DNA of 64,000 nt from assembly GCA_947000775.1 (NCBI GenBank), contig CAMQGK010000516.1, forward strand, positions 1 through 64,000. Reading direction: 5' to 3'. Every line of letters starts with the position of its first letter. Positions within the stretch are counted from its first letter, which is position 1. Positions 14,479-28,530 of the stretch are shown piece after piece. The DNA comes from Pterois miles. Lineage: Eukaryota > Chordata > Actinopteri > Perciformes > Scorpaenidae. The translations under genes and the position numbers were made by a program. The notes beneath the pieces are model-generated. The model was given only the letters and a program-made list of their open reading frames with translations. It was not told where the DNA came from and did no database searches.

Positions 14479-17400
14479 AAACTACATTCTGTTGTCACTT
14501 TCATGTAAAAGACAGGTTTTGGTCTGTAAACTGACCTCCCGTGATGAAATCCACATTATATGCTTACTTTCATGTAAAAGCTACGTTTACAGCATGAAAC
14601 CGTGCTCTGGTGTTTAAAACTATATTTTGTGCTTACTTTCATGTAAATGCTACGTTTACACCATCAAACAGGCCTCCGGTGATGAAAATTACATTCTGTC
14701 TTCACTTTCATGTAAAAGCCAGGTTTTGGTCTGTAAACTGGCCTCTTGTGATGAAATCCACATTATCTGCTTAGTTTCATGTAAAAGCTATGTTTCCAGC
14801 ATTAAACAGGCCTCCCGTGATGAAAACTACATTCTGTGCTTACTTTGCTTTAAAAGCTACATTCACACCATCAAACAGGCCTCCCGTAATGAAAACTACA
14901 TTCTGTTGTCACTTTCATGTAAAATCCAGGTTTTGGTCTGTGAACTGGCCTCCTGTGATGAAATCCACATTTTATGCTTACTTTCATGTAAAAGCTACGT
15001 TTACAGCATTAAACAGGCCTCCCGTGATGAAAACTACATTCTGTGCTCACGTTAATGTAAAAGCTATGTTTCCAGCTTTAAACCGTGCTCTGGTGTTTAA
15101 AACTACATTCTGTGCTTACTTTGATGTAAAAGCTACGTTTACACCATCGAACAGGCCTCCCGTGTTGTAAACTACATTCTGTGCTCACTTTAATGTAAAA
15201 TCCAGGTTTTGGTCTGTAAACTGGCCTCCTGTGATGAAATCCACATTATCTGCTTAGTTTCATGTAAAAGCTATGTTTCCAGCATTAGACAGTGCTTTGG
15301 TGTGGAAAACTACATTCTGTGCTGACTTTCATGTAAAAGCTACGTTTACACCATCAAAAAGGCCTCCCGTGATGAAAACTACATTCTGTGCTTACTTTCA
15401 TGTAAAAGCTACGTTCACACCATCATATAGGCCTCTAGTGTTTAAAACTACATTCTGTGCTTACTTTCATGTAAAAGCTACGTTTACACCATCAAACAGG
15501 CCTCCTGTGATGAAAATTACATTCTGTGCTTACTTTCATGTAAAAGCTACGTTTACAGCATTAAACAGTGCTCTTGTGTTGAAAACTACATTCTGTTGTC
15601 ACTTTCATGTAAAAGACAGGTTTTGGTCTGTAAACTGACCTCCCGTGATGAAATCCACATTATATGGTTAGTTTCATGTAAAAGCAATGTTTCCAGCATT
15701 AAACAGTGCTATGGTGTGGAAAACTACATTCTGTGCTCACTTTCATGTGAAAGCAACGTTTCCAGCATTAAACTGGCCTCTAGTGTTGAAAACTACATTC
15801 TGTGCTTACTTTCATGTAAAATCCAGGTTTTGGTCTGTAAACTGGCCTCCTGAGATGAAATCCACATTATCTGCTTAGTTTCATGTAAAAGCTATGTTTC
15901 CAGCATTAAACAGTGCTCTGGTGTGGAAAACTACATTCTGTGCTTACTTTCATGTAAAAGCTATGTTTACACTATGAAACAGGCCTCCCATGATGAAAAC
16001 TACTTTCTGTGCCCACTTTCGTGTGAAAGCAACGTTTCCAGCATTAAACAGTGCTCTTGTGTTGAAAACTACATTCTGTGCCCACATTTATGTAACAGCA
16101 ACGTTTCCAGCATTAAACAGTGCTTTAGTGTTGAAAACTACATTCTGTGCTTACTTTCATGTAAAAGCTACGTTTACACCATCAAACAGGCATCCCGTTA
16201 TGAAAACTACATTCTGTTGTCACTTTCATGTAAAAGCCAGGTTTTGGTCTGTAAACTGGCCTCCTGTGATGAAATCCACATTACATGCTTACTTTCATGT
16301 AAAAGCTATGTTTCCAGCATTAAACAGTGCTCTGGTGTGGAAAACTACATTCTGTGCTTACTTTCATGTAAAAGCTACGTTCACACCATCAAAAACGCCT
16401 CTAGTGTTGAAAACTACATTCTGTGCCCACTTTTATGTGAAAGCAACGTTTCCAGCATTAAACAGGCCTCTAATGTTGAAAACTACATTCTGTGCTTACT
16501 TTCATGTAAAAGCTACGTTTACAGCATTAAACAGGCCTCCCGTGATGAAAACTACATTCTGTGCTCACTTTCATGTAAAAGCTACGTTTACAGCATTAAA
16601 CAGGCCTCCCGTGATGAAAACTACATTCTGTGCTCACTTTCATGTAAAAGCTACGTTTACACCATCAATCAGGCCTCCCGTGATGAAATAAACATTCTGT
16701 TGTAACTTTCATGTAAAATCCAAGTTTTGGTCTGTAAACTGGCCTCCTGTGATGAAATCCACATTATCTGCTTAGTTTCATGTAAAAGCTATGTTTCCAG
16801 CATTAGACAGGCCTTTATTGTTAAAAACTACATTCTGTGCTGACTTTCATGTAAAAGCTACGTTTACACCATCAAACAGGCCTCCCGTGATGAAAACTAC
16901 ATTCTGTGCATACTTTCATGTAAAAGCTACGTTCACACCATCAAACAGGCCTCTAGTGTTGAAAACTACATTCTGTGCCCACTTTCATGTGAAAGCAACG
17001 TTTCCAGCATCAAACTGGCCTCCTGTGATGAAATCCACATTATATGCTTAATTTCATGTAAAAGCTACGTTTACACCATCATATAGGCCTCTAGTGTTGA
17101 AAACTACATTCTGTGCTTACTTTCATGTAAAAGCTATGTTTACACTATCAAACAGGCCTCCCGTGATGAAAACTACTTTCTGTGCCCACTTTCATGTAAA
17201 AGCAACGTTTCCAGCATTAAACAGGCCTCTAGTGTTGAAAAATATATTCTGTGCTTACTTTCATGTAAAAGCTACTTTTACACCATCAAACAGGCCTCCC
17301 GTTATGAAAACTACATTCTGTTGTCACTTTCATGTAAAATCCAGGTTTTGGTCTGTGAACTGGCCTCCTGTGATGAAATCCACATTGTATGCTGACTTTC

Positions 17401-17800
17401 ATGTAAAAGCTACGTTTACAGCATTAAACAGGCCTCCCGTGATGAAAACTACATTCTGTTGTCACTTTCATGTAAAATCCAGGTTTTGGTCTGTGAACTG
17501 GCCTCCTGTGATGAAATCCACATTGTATGCTGACTTTCATGTAAAAGCTACGTTTACAGCATTAAACAGGCCTCCCGTGATGAAAACTACATTCTGTGCT
17601 CACGTTAATGTAAAAGCTATGTTTACACCATCGAACAGGCCTCCCGTGTTGTAAACTACATTCTGTGGTCACTTTAATGTAAAATCCAGGTTTTGGTCTT
17701 TAAACTGGCCTCTTGTGATGAAATCCACATTATCTGCTTAGTTTCATGTAAAAGCTATGTTTCCAGCATTAAACAGTGCTCTGGTGTGGAAAACTACATT
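14477..17800 (+). repeat. Higher-order satellite repeat, copy 3 (partial)
   Basis: Third copy. Its first base corresponds to 9,777 at a 4,700-bp offset. Landmarks at 15,923, 16,791 and 17,094 correspond to 11,085, 11,953 and 12,256 at 4,838 bp, which is 138 bp (two units) more. Two extra units therefore lie between 15,273 and 15,923. A further two-unit duplication is visible at about 17,320-17,580. The right limit is approximate. Confidence 0.75.
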
Positions 17801-19957
17801 CTGTGCTGACTTTCATGTAAAAGCTACGTTTACACCATCAAACAGGCCTCCCGTGATGAAAACTACATTCTGTGCCTACTTTCATGTAAAAGCTACGTTT
17901 CACACCATTAAATAGGCCTCTATTGTTTAAAACTACATTCTGTGCTCACTTTCATGTAAAAGCTACGTTTACAGCATTAAACAGGCCTCCCGTGATGAAA
18001 AAAACATTCTGTTTTCACTTTATGTAAAATCCAGGTTTTGGTCTGTAAACTGGCCTCCTGTGATGAAATCCACATTATCTGCTTAGTTTCATGTAAAAGC
18101 TACGTTTCCACCATCAAATAGTCCTCTGGTGTGGAAAACTACATTCTGTGCTTACTTTCATGTAAAAGCTATGTTTACACCATCAAACAGGCCTCCTATG
18201 ATGAAAACTACATTCTGTGCTTACTTTCATGTGAAAGCTACGTTTCCAGCATTATATCTGGCCTCTAGTGTTGAAAACCACATTCTGTGCTCACTTTGAT
18301 GTAAAAGCTATGTTTCCAGCATTAAACAGTGCTCTTGTGTTGAAAACTACATTCTCTTGTCACTTTCATGTAAAAGACAGGTTTTGGTCTGTAAACTGAT
18401 CTCCTGTGATGAAATCCACATTATATGCTTACTTTCATGTAAAAGCTACGTTCACACCATCAAACACGCCTCTAGTGTTGAAAACTACATTCTGTGCCCA
18501 CTTTCATGTGAAAGCAACGTTTCCAGCATTAAACAGGCCTCTAGTGTTGAAAACTACATTCTGTGCCCACTTTAATGTAACAGCAACGTTTCCAGCATTA
18601 AACAGTGTTCTAGTGTTGAAAACTACATTCTGTGTTTACTTTCATGTAAAAGCTACGTTCACACCATCAAACAGGCCTCCTGTGATGAAAATTACATTCT
18701 GTGCTTAGTTTCATGTAAAAGCTATGTTTCCAGCATTAAACAGTGCTCTGGTGTGGAAAACTACATTCTGTGCTTACTTTCATGTAAAAGCTATGTTTAC
18801 ACTATGAAACAGGCCTCCCATGATGAAAACTACTTTCTGTGCCCACTTTCGTGTGAAAGCAACGTTTCCAGCATTAAACAGTGCTCTTGTGTTGAAAACT
18901 ACCTTCTGTGCCCACATTTATGTAACAGCAACGTTTCCAGCATTAAACAGTGCTCTAGTGTTGAAAACTACATTCTGTGCTGACTTTAATGTAAAATCCA
19001 GGTTTTGGTCTGTAAACTGGGGTCCTGTGATGAAATCTACATTCTGCTGCTTAGTTTCATGTAAAAGCTATGTTTCCAGCATTAAACAGTGCTCTGGTGT
19101 GGAAAACTACATTCTGTGCTTACTTTCATGTAAAAGTATTTTCTATGAAATAGGCCTCCCATGATGAAAACTACTTTCTGTGCCCACTTTCGTGTGAAAG
19201 AAACGTTTCCAGCATAAAACAGGGCCCTTGTTGAAAACTACATTCTTTTGTCACTTTCATGTGAAAGCAACGTTTCCAGCATTAAACAGTGCCTCTAGTG
19301 TTGAAAACTACATTCTGTGCTTACTTTCATGTAAAAGCTACGTTTACAGCATTAAACAGGCCTCCCGTCATGAAAACTACATTCTGTGCTCACTTTCATG
19401 TAAAAGCTACGTTTACACCATCAAACAGGCCTCCCGTGATGAAAAAAACATTCTGTTGTCACTTTCATGTAAAAGCCAGGTTTTGGTCTGTGAACTGGCC
19501 TCCTGTGATGAAATCCACATTATATGCTTACTTTCATGTAAAAGCTATGTTTCCAGCATGAAACCGTGCTCTGGTGTTTAAAACTATATTCTGTGCTTAC
19601 TTTGATGTAAAAGCTACGTTTACACCATCGAACAGGCCTCCCGTGTTGTAAACTACATTCTGTGCTCACTTTAATGTAAAATCCAGGTTTTGGTCTGTAA
19701 ACTGGCCTCCTGTGATGAAATCCACATTATCTGCTTAGTTTCATGTAAAAGCTATGTTTCCAGCATTAAACAGTGCTTTGGTGTGGAAAACTACATTCTG
19801 TGCTGACTTTCATGTAAAAGCTACGTTTACACCATCAAACAGGCCTCCCGTGATGAAAACTACATTCTGTGCTTACTTTCATGTAAAAGCTACGTTTCAC
19901 AGCATTAAACAGGCCTCTAGTGTTTAAAACTACATTCTGTGCTTACTTTCATGTAAA

Positions 19958-19986
19958 AAAGAAAAGCGGGAAACGCTACTTTGAAA
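19958..19986. other. 29-bp insertion with a small hairpin
   Basis: A unit is interrupted after CATGTAAAA by about 29 bp and then resumes at GCTACGTTTACACC. The insert contains AGCG-GGAAA-CGCT at 19,965-19,977, a 4-bp stem with a 5-base loop. Its origin is unknown. Confidence 0.6.
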
Positions 19987-20235
19987 AGCTACGTTTACAC
20001 CATCAAACAGGCCTCCTGTGATGAAAATTACATTCTGTGCTTACTTTCATGTAAAAGCTACGTTTACAGAATTAAACAGTGTGCTTGTGTTGAAAACTAC
20101 ATTCTGTTGTCACTTTCATGTAAAAGACAGGTTTTGGTCTTTAAACTGGCCTCCTGTGATGAAATCCACATTATATGCTTACTTTCATGTAAAAGCAATG
20201 TTTCCAGCATTAAACAGTGCTTTGGTGTGGAAAAC

Positions 20236-20253
20236 AAAAAAAAAAAAAAAAAA
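20236..20253. other. 18-base A run inserted in a satellite unit
   Basis: GTGTGGAAAAC is followed by 18 A before TACATTCTGTG, where other units read GAAAACTACATTC without a gap. The length is a multiple of three, so both open frames survive. A homopolymer sequencing error or a true slippage insertion are both possible. Confidence 0.75.
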
Positions 20254-23200
20254 TACATTCTGTGCTGACTTTCATGTAAAAGCTACGTTTACACCATCAA
20301 ACAGGCCTCCTGTGATGAAAATTACATTCTGTGCTTACTTTCATGTAAAAGCTACGTTTACAGCATTAAACAGTGTGCTTGTGTTGAAAACTACATTCTG
20401 TTGTCACTTTCATGTAAAAGACAGGTTTTGGTCTGTAAACTGACCTCCTGTGATGAAATCCACATTATATGCTTACTTTCATGTAAAAGCAATGTTTCCA
20501 GCATTAAACAGTGCTATGGTGTGGAAAACTACATTCTGTGCTCACTTTCATGTGAAAGCAACGTTTCCAGCATTAAACTGGCCTCTAGTGTTTAAAACTA
20601 CATTCTGTGCTTACTTTCATGTAAAAGCTACGTTTACAGCATGAAACCGTGCTCTGGTGTTTAAAACTATATTTTGTGCTTACTTTCATGTAAATGCTAC
20701 GTTTACACCATCAAACAGGCCTCCGGTGATGAAAATTACATTCTGTTTTCACTTTCATGTAAAAGCCAGGTTTTGGTCTGTAAACTGGCCTCTTGTGATG
20801 AAATCCACATTATCTGCTTAGTTTCATGTAAAAGCTATGTTTCCAGCATTAAACAGTGCTCTGGTGTGGAAAACTACATTCTGTGCTTACTTTCATGTAA
20901 AAGCTATGTTTACACTATCAAACAGGCCTCCCGTGATGAAAACTACTTTCTGTGCCCACTTTCATGTGAAAGCAACGTTTCCAGCATTAAACAGGCCTCT
21001 AGTGTTGAAAAATATATTCTGTGCTTACTTTCATGTAAAAGCTACGTTTACAGCATTAAACAGGCCTCCCGTGATGAAAACTACATTCTGTGCTTACTTT
21101 GATTTAAAAGCTACATTCACACCATCAAACAGGCCTCCCGTTATGAAAACTACATTCTGTTGTCACTTTCATGTAAAATCCAGGTTTTGGTCTGTGAACT
21201 GGCCTCCTGTGATGAAATCCACATTTTATGCTTACTTTCATGCAAAAGCTACGTTTACAGCATTAAACAGGCCTCCCGTGATGAAAACTACATTCTGTGC
21301 TCACGTTAATGTAAAAGCTATGTTTCCAGCTTTAAACCGTGCTCTGGTGTTTAAAACTACATTCTGTGCTTAATTTGATGTAAAAGCTACGTTTACACCA
21401 TCGAACAGGCCTCCCGTGTTGTAAACTACATTCTGTGCTCACTTTAATGTAAAATCCAGGTTTTGGTCTGTAAACTGGCCTCCTGTGATGAAATCCACAT
21501 TATCTGCTTAGTTTCATGTAAAAGCTATGTTTCCAGCATTAGACAGTGCTTTGGTGTGGAAAACTACATTCTGTGCTGACTTTCATGTAAAAGCTACGTT
21601 TACACCATCAAAAAGGCCTCCCGTGATGAAAACTACATTCTGTGCTTACTTTCATGTAAAAGCTACGTTCACACCATCATATAGGCCTCTAGTGTTTAAA
21701 ACTACATTCTGTGCTTACTTTCATGTAAAAGCTACGTTTACACCATCAAACAGGCCTCCTGTGATGAAAATTACATTCTGTGCTTACTTTCATGTAAAAG
21801 CTACGTTTACAGCATTAAACAGGCCTGTAGTGTTGTAAACTACATTCTGTGGTCACTTTAATGTAAAATCCAGGTTTTGGTCTTTAAACTGGCCTCCTGT
21901 GATGAAATCCACATTATATGCTTACTTTCATGTAAAAGCTATGTTTCCAGCATTAAACAGTGCTCTGGTGTGGAAAACTACATTCTGTGCTTACTTTCAT
22001 GTAAAAGCTATGTTTACACTATCAAACAGGCCTCCCGTGATGAAATCTACATTCTGTGCCCACTTTCATGTGAAAGCACCGTTTCCAGCATTAAACAGGC
22101 CTTTATTGTTGAAAACTACATTCTGTGCTCACTTTCATGTAAAAGCTACGTTTACAGCGTCAAACTTGCCTCCTGTGATGAAATCCACATTATATGCTTA
22201 CTTTCATGTAAAAGCTACGTTTACACCATCAAATAGACCTCTAGTGTTGAAAACTACATTCTGTGCTTACTTTCATGTAAAAGCTATGTTTACAGCATCA
22301 AACAGGCCTCCTGTGATGAAATCCACATTATATGCTTACTTTCATGTAAAAGCTACGTTTAAACCATCATATAGGCCTCGAGTGTTGAAAACCACATTCT
22401 GTGCTCACTTTGATGTAAAAGCTGTGTTTCCAGCATTAAACAGTGCTCTTGTGTTGAAAACTACATTCTCTTGTCACTTTCATGTAAAAGACAGGTTTTG
22501 GTCTGTAAACTGACCTCCTGTGATGAAATCCACATTATATGCTTACTTTCATGTAAAAGCTACGTTCACACCATCAAACACGCCTCTAGTGTTGAAAACT
22601 ACATTCTGTGCCCACTTTCATGTGAAAGCAACGTTTCCAGCATTAAACAGGCCTCTAGTGTTGAAAACTACATTCTGTGCCTACTTTATTGTAACAGCAA
22701 CGTTTCCAGCATTAAACAGTGTTCTAGTGTTGAAAACTACATTCTGTGCTTACTTTCATGTAAAAGCTACGTTCACACCATCAAACAGGCCTCCTGTGAT
22801 GAAAATTACATTCTCTGCTTACTTTCATGTAAAAGCTACGTTTACAGTATTAAACAGTGCTCTGGTGTGGAAAACTACATTCTGTGCTTACTTTCATGTA
22901 AAAGCTATGTTTACACTATGAAACAGGCCTCCCATTATGAAAACTACTTTCTGTGCCCACTTTCGTGTGAAAGCAACGTTTCCAGCATTAAACAGTGCTC
23001 TTGTGTTGAAAACTACATTGTGTGCCCACATTTATGTAACAGCAACGTTTCCAGCATTAAACAGTGCTCTAGTGTTGAAAACTACATTCTGTGCTGACTT
23101 TAATGTAAAATCCAGGTTTTGGTCTGTAAACTGGCGTCCTGTGATGAAATCCACATTATCTGCTTAGTTTCATGTAAAAGCTATGTTTCCAGCATTAAAC

Positions 23201-24384
23201 AGTGCTCTGGTGTGGAAAACTACATTCTGTGCTTACTTTCATGTAAAAGCTATGTTTACACTATGAAACAGGCCTCCCATGATGAAAACTACTTTCTGTG
23301 CCCACTTTCGTGTGAAAGCAACGTTTCCAGCATTAAACAGTGCTCTTGTGTTGAAAACTACATTCTGTGCCCACATTTATGTAACAGCAACGTTTCCAGC
23401 ATTAAACAGTGCTCTAGTGTTGAAAACTACATTCTGTGCTTACTTTCATGTAAAAGCTACGTTTACAGCATTAAACAGGCCTCCCGTCATGAAAACTACA
23501 TTCTGTGCTCACTTTCATGTAAAAGCTACGTTTACACTATCAAACAGGCCTCCCGTGATGAAAAAAACATTCTGTTGTCACTTTCATGTAAAAGCCAGGT
23601 TTTGGTCTGTGAACTGGCCTCCTGTGATGAAATCCACATTATATGCTTACTTTCATGTAAAAGCTATGTTTACAGCATTAAACAGGCCTTTAGTGTTGTA
23701 AACTACATTCTGTGCTCACCTTAATGTAAAATCGAGGTTTTGGTCTTTAAACTGGCCTTCTGTGATGAAATCCACATTATATGCTTACTTTCATGTAAAA
23801 GCTATGTTTCCAGCATTAAACAGTGCTCTGGTGTGGAAAACTACTTTCTGTGCTTACTTTCATGTAAAAGCTATGTTTACACTATCAAACAGGCCTCCCG
23901 TGATGAAAACTACATTCTGTGCCCACTTTCATGTGAAAGCAACGTTTCCAGCATTAAACAGGCCTTTAGTGTTCAAAAACTACATTCTGTGCTTACTTTC
24001 ATGTAAAAGCTATGTTTACAGCATCAAACTTGCCTCCTGTGATGAAATCCACATTATATGCTTACTTTCATGTAAAAGCTACGTTTACACCATCAAATAG
24101 ACCTCTAGTGTTGAAAACTACATTCTGTGCTTACTTTCATGTAAAAGCTGTAGTTCCAGCATTAAACAGTGTGCTTGTGTTGAAAACTACATTCTGTTGT
24201 CACTTTCATGTAAAAGACAGGTTTTGGTCTGTAAACTGACCTCCCGTGATGAAATCCACATTATATGCTTACTTTCATGTAAAAGCAATGTTTCCAGCAT
24301 TAAACAGTGCTATGGTGTGGAAAACTACATTCTGTGCTCACTTTCATGTGAAAGCAACGTTTCCAGCATTAAACTGGCCTCTAG

Positions 24385-25216
24385 TGTTTAAAACTACATT
24401 CTGTGCTTACTTTCATGTAAAAGCTACGTTTACAGCATCAAACTGGCCCCTCCCGTGATGAAAACTATATTTTGTGCTTACTTTCATGTAAATGCTACGT
24501 TTACACCATCAAACAGGCCTCCGGTGATGAAAATTACATTCTGTTTTCACTTTCATGTAAAAGCCAGGTTTTGGTCTGTGAACTGGCCTCTTGTGATGAA
24601 ATCCACATTATCTGCTTAGTTTCATGTAAAAGCTATGTTTCCAGCATTAAACAGTGCTCTGGTGTGGAAAACTACATTCTGTGCTTACTTTCATGTAAAA
24701 GCTATGTTTACTCTATCAAACAGGCCTCCCGTGATGAAAACTACTTTCTGTGCCCACTTTCATGTGAAAGCAACGTTTCCAGCATTAAACTGGCCTCTAG
24801 TGTTTAAAACTACATTCTGTGCTTACTTTCATGTAAAAGCTACGTTTACAGCATCAAACTGGCCCCTCCCGTGATGAAAACTATATTTTGTGCTTACTTT
24901 CATGTAAATGCTACGTTTACACCATCAAACAGGCCTCCGGTGATGAAAATTACATTCTGTTTTCACTTTCATGTAAAAGCCAGGTTTTGGTCTGTGAACT
25001 GGCCTCTTGTGATGAAATCCACATTATCTGCTTAGTTTCATGTAAAAGCTATGTTTCCAGCATTAAACAGTGCTCTGGTGTGGAAAACTACATTCTGTGC
25101 TTACTTTCATGTAAAAGCTATGTTTACTCTATCAAACAGGCCTCCCGTGATGAAAACTACTTTCTGTGCCCACTTTCATGTGAAAGCAACGTTTCCAGCA
25201 TTAAACAGGCCTCTAG
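24385..25216 (+). repeat. 416-bp local tandem duplication in the satellite
   Basis: The segment with a GGCCCCTCCCGTGATG junction followed by the ATGTAAATGCTACG unit occurs twice in succession, with landmarks at 24,472 and 24,888. The offset of 416 bp is six units plus 2 bp. The extra 2 bp come from the CCCC at the junction. The same junction recurs near 26,450, so this variant has spread locally. Confidence 0.75.
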
Positions 25217-26954
25217 TGTTGAAAAATATATTCTGTGCTTACTTTCATGTAAAAGCTACGTTTACAGCATTAAACAGGCCTCCCGTGATGAAAACTACAT
25301 TCTGTGCTTACTTTGATTTAAAAGCTACATTCACACCATCAAACAGGCCTCCCGTTATGAAAAGTACATTCTGTTGTCACTTTCATGTAAAATCCAGGTT
25401 TTGGTCTGTGAACTGGCCTCCTGTGATGAAATCCACATTTTATGCTTACTTTCATGTAAAAGCTACGTTTACAGCATTAAACAGGCCTCCCGTGATGAAA
25501 ACTACATTCTGTGCTCACGTTAATGTAAAAGCTATGTTTCCAGCTTTAAACCGTGCTCTGGTGTTTAAAACTACATTCTGTGCTTACTTTGATGTAAAAG
25601 CTACGTTTACACCATCGAACAGGCCTCCCGTGTTGTAAACTACATTCTGTGCTCACTTTAATGTAAAATCCAGGTTTTGGTCTGTAAACTGGCCTCCTGT
25701 GATGAAATCCACATTATCTGCTTAGTTTCATGTAAAAGCTATGTTTCCAGCATTAGACAGTGCTTTGGTGTGGAAAACTACATTCTGTGCTTACTTTCAT
25801 GTAAAAGCTATGTTTACACCATCAAACAGGCCTCCCGTGATGAAAACTACATTCTGTGCTTACTTTCATGTAAAAGCTACGTTCACACCATCAAACACGC
25901 CTCTAGTGTTGAAAACTACATTCTGTGCCCACTTTCATGTGAAAGCAACGTTTCCAGCATTAAACAGGCCTCCCGTCATGAAAAAAACATTCTGTTTTCA
26001 CTTTCATGTAAAATCCAGGTTTTGGTCTGTAAACTGGCCTCCTGTGATGAAATCCACATTATATGCTTACTTTCATGTAAAAGCTACGTTTACACCATCA
26101 AATAGACCTCTAGTGTTGAAAACTACATTCTGTGCTTACTTTCATGTAAAAGCTATGTTTCCAGCATTAAAAAGTGCTCTTGTGTTGAAAACTACATTCT
26201 GTTGTCACTTTCATGTAAAAGACAGGTTTTGGTCTGTAAACTGACCTCCCGTGATGAAATCCACATTATATGCTTACTTTCATGTAAAAGCAATGTTTCC
26301 AGCATTAAACAGTGCTATGGTGTGGAAAACTACATTCTGTGCTCACTTTCATGTGAAAGCAACGTTTCCAGCATTAAACTGGCCTCTAGTGTTTAAAACT
26401 ACATTCTGTGCTTACTTTCATGTAAAAGCTACGTTTACAGCATCAAACTGGCCCCTCCCGTGATGAAAACTATATTTTGTGCTTACTTTCATGTAAATGC
26501 TACGTTTACACCATCAAACAGGCCTCCGGTGATGAAAATTACATTCTGTTTTCACTTTCATGTAAAAGCCAGGTTTTGGTCTGTGAACTGGCCTCTTGTG
26601 ATGAAATCCACATTATCTGCTTAGTTTCATGTAAAAGCTATGTTTCCAGCATTAAACAGTGCTCTGGTGTGGAAAACTACATTCTGTGCTCACTTTCATG
26701 TAAAAGCTACGTTCACACCATCAAACAGGCCTCCTGTGATGAAAATTACTTTCTGTGCCTACTTTCATGTAAAAGCTACGTTTCCAGTATTAAACAGGCC
26801 TCTGGTGTTGAAAACTACATTCTGTGCTTACTTTCATGTAAAAGCTATGTTTACAGCATTAAACAGGCCTCCCGTGATGAAAACTACTTTCTGTGCTTAC
26901 TTTGATGTGAAAGCTACGTTCACAGCATTAAACAGTGCTCTTGTGTTGAAAACT

Positions 26955-27225
26955 ACATTTGTGCCATTTATGTAAAGAAGTAGCATTAAGTGTCTAGTGT
27001 TGACTCTTTGTGCTGACTTTCATGTAAAATCCAGGTTTTGGTCTGTGAACTGGCCTCCTGTGATGAAATCCACATTTTCTGCTTAGTTTCATGTAAAAGC
27101 TATGTTTCCAGCATTAAACAGTGCTCTGGTGTGAGAAAACTACATTCTGTGCTTACTTTCATGTAAAAGCTATGTTTATTGACAGCTCCATGATGAAACC
27201 ATGATTTAATAGTGCTCTGGTGTTG
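26955..27225. repeat. Decayed satellite units
   Basis: Here the 69-bp register is lost twice. Near 26,957-27,015 the sequence shortens to fragments such as TTTGTGCCATTTATGTAAAG. Near 27,178-27,216 a segment reading TTATTGACAGCTCCATGATG replaces part of a unit. Normal units lie on either side. Small deletions and substitutions in an old patch of the array would explain it. Confidence 0.6.
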
Positions 27226-28197
27226 AAAACTACATTCTGTGCTTACTTTGATGTAAAAGCTACGTTTACAGCATTAAACAGGCCTCCCGTGTTGTAAACT
27301 ACATTCTGTGCTCACTTTAATGTAAAATCCAGGTTTTGGTCTGTAAACTGGCCTCCTGTGATGAAATCCACATTATCTGCTTAGTTTCATGTAAAAGCTA
27401 TGTTTCCAGCATTAGACAGTGCTTGGTGTGGAAAACTACATTCTGTGCTTACTTTCATGTAAAAGCTATGTTTCCAGCATCAAACAGGTGCTCCGGTGAT
27501 GAAAACTACTTTCTGTGCTTACTTTCATGTAAAAGCTACGTTTACACCATCAAACAGGCCTCTCGTGTTGAAAACTACATTCTGTGCCCACTTTCATGTG
27601 AAAGCAACGTTTCCAGCATTAAACAGGCCTCTCGTGTTAAAAAACACATTCTGTTTTTACTTTCATGTAAAATCTAGGTTTTGGTCTGTAAACTGGCCTC
27701 CTGTGATGAAATCCACATTATATGCTTACTTTCATGTAAAAGCTACGTTTACACCATCAAATAGACCTCTAGTGTTGAAAACTACATTCTGTGCTTACTT
27801 TCATGTAAAAGCTATGTTTCCAGCATTAAAAAGTGCTCTTGTGTTGAAAACTACATTCTGTTGTCACTTTCATGTAAAAGACAGGTTTTGGTCTGTAAAC
27901 TGACCTCCCGTGATGAAATCCACATTATATGCTTAGTTTCATGTAAAAGCAATGTTTCCAGCATTAAACAGTGCTATGGTGTGGAAAACTACATTCTGTG
28001 CTCACTTTCATGTGAAAGCAACGTTTCCAGCATTAAACTGGCCTCTAGTGTTGAAAACTACATTCTGTGCTCACTTTCATGTGAAAGCAACATTTCCAGC
28101 ATTAAACAGTGCTCTTGTGTTGAAAACTACATTCTGTTGTCACTTTCATGTAAAAGCCAGGTTTTGGTCTGTAAACTGGCCTCCTGTGATGAAATCC

Positions 28198-28530
28198 ACA
28201 TTAGTAGATGAAGAAGAGATCCACCTTTATTAGTCCCGGGAGGGGAAATCTACTTTTTACACTTTTTGTTAACTTATACACATACGGGCGTCCCGAAAAA
28301 CACCGTGCCCACTTCCATGGAGAGATGTCAGAGTGAGGGGGCTGCTCCTGAAGCGCCCCGAGCAGTTGGGGGTTTTGTGCCTTGCTCAGGGGCACCTCGG
28401 CAGTGCCCAAGAGGTAAACTGGCCCTCCCAGCTACCAGTTCACACTCAGTTTTGGTCCATCGGGACTTGAACCGGTGCCCTCCGGTTCCGAAGCCTACTC
28501 CCTACAGACGAGCTACTGTCCGCGCCTCCC
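28198..28530 (-). mobile_element. tRNA-derived SINE inserted in the satellite
   Basis: A 333-bp non-satellite insertion. Read on the minus strand, its head has a pol III B box, GGTTCAAGTCCC (28,473 to 28,462), and an A-box-like TAGCTCGTCTGTAGG just before it. The body on the plus strand includes TGCCTTGCTCAGGGGCACCT, a core familiar from fish SINEs. The tail on the plus strand reads CCACCTTTATTAGTCCC. The flanks carry a near-perfect target-site duplication, TGATGAAATCC at 28,187 and TGATGAAACCC at 28,531. Family recognition is from memory and the exact family name is not certain. Confidence 0.8.

Noticed and set aside
28440..28530. tRNA gene on the minus strand
   Set aside because: A and B boxes belong to the SINE head. 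The segment continues into a SINE body and tail and is flanked by a target-site duplication.
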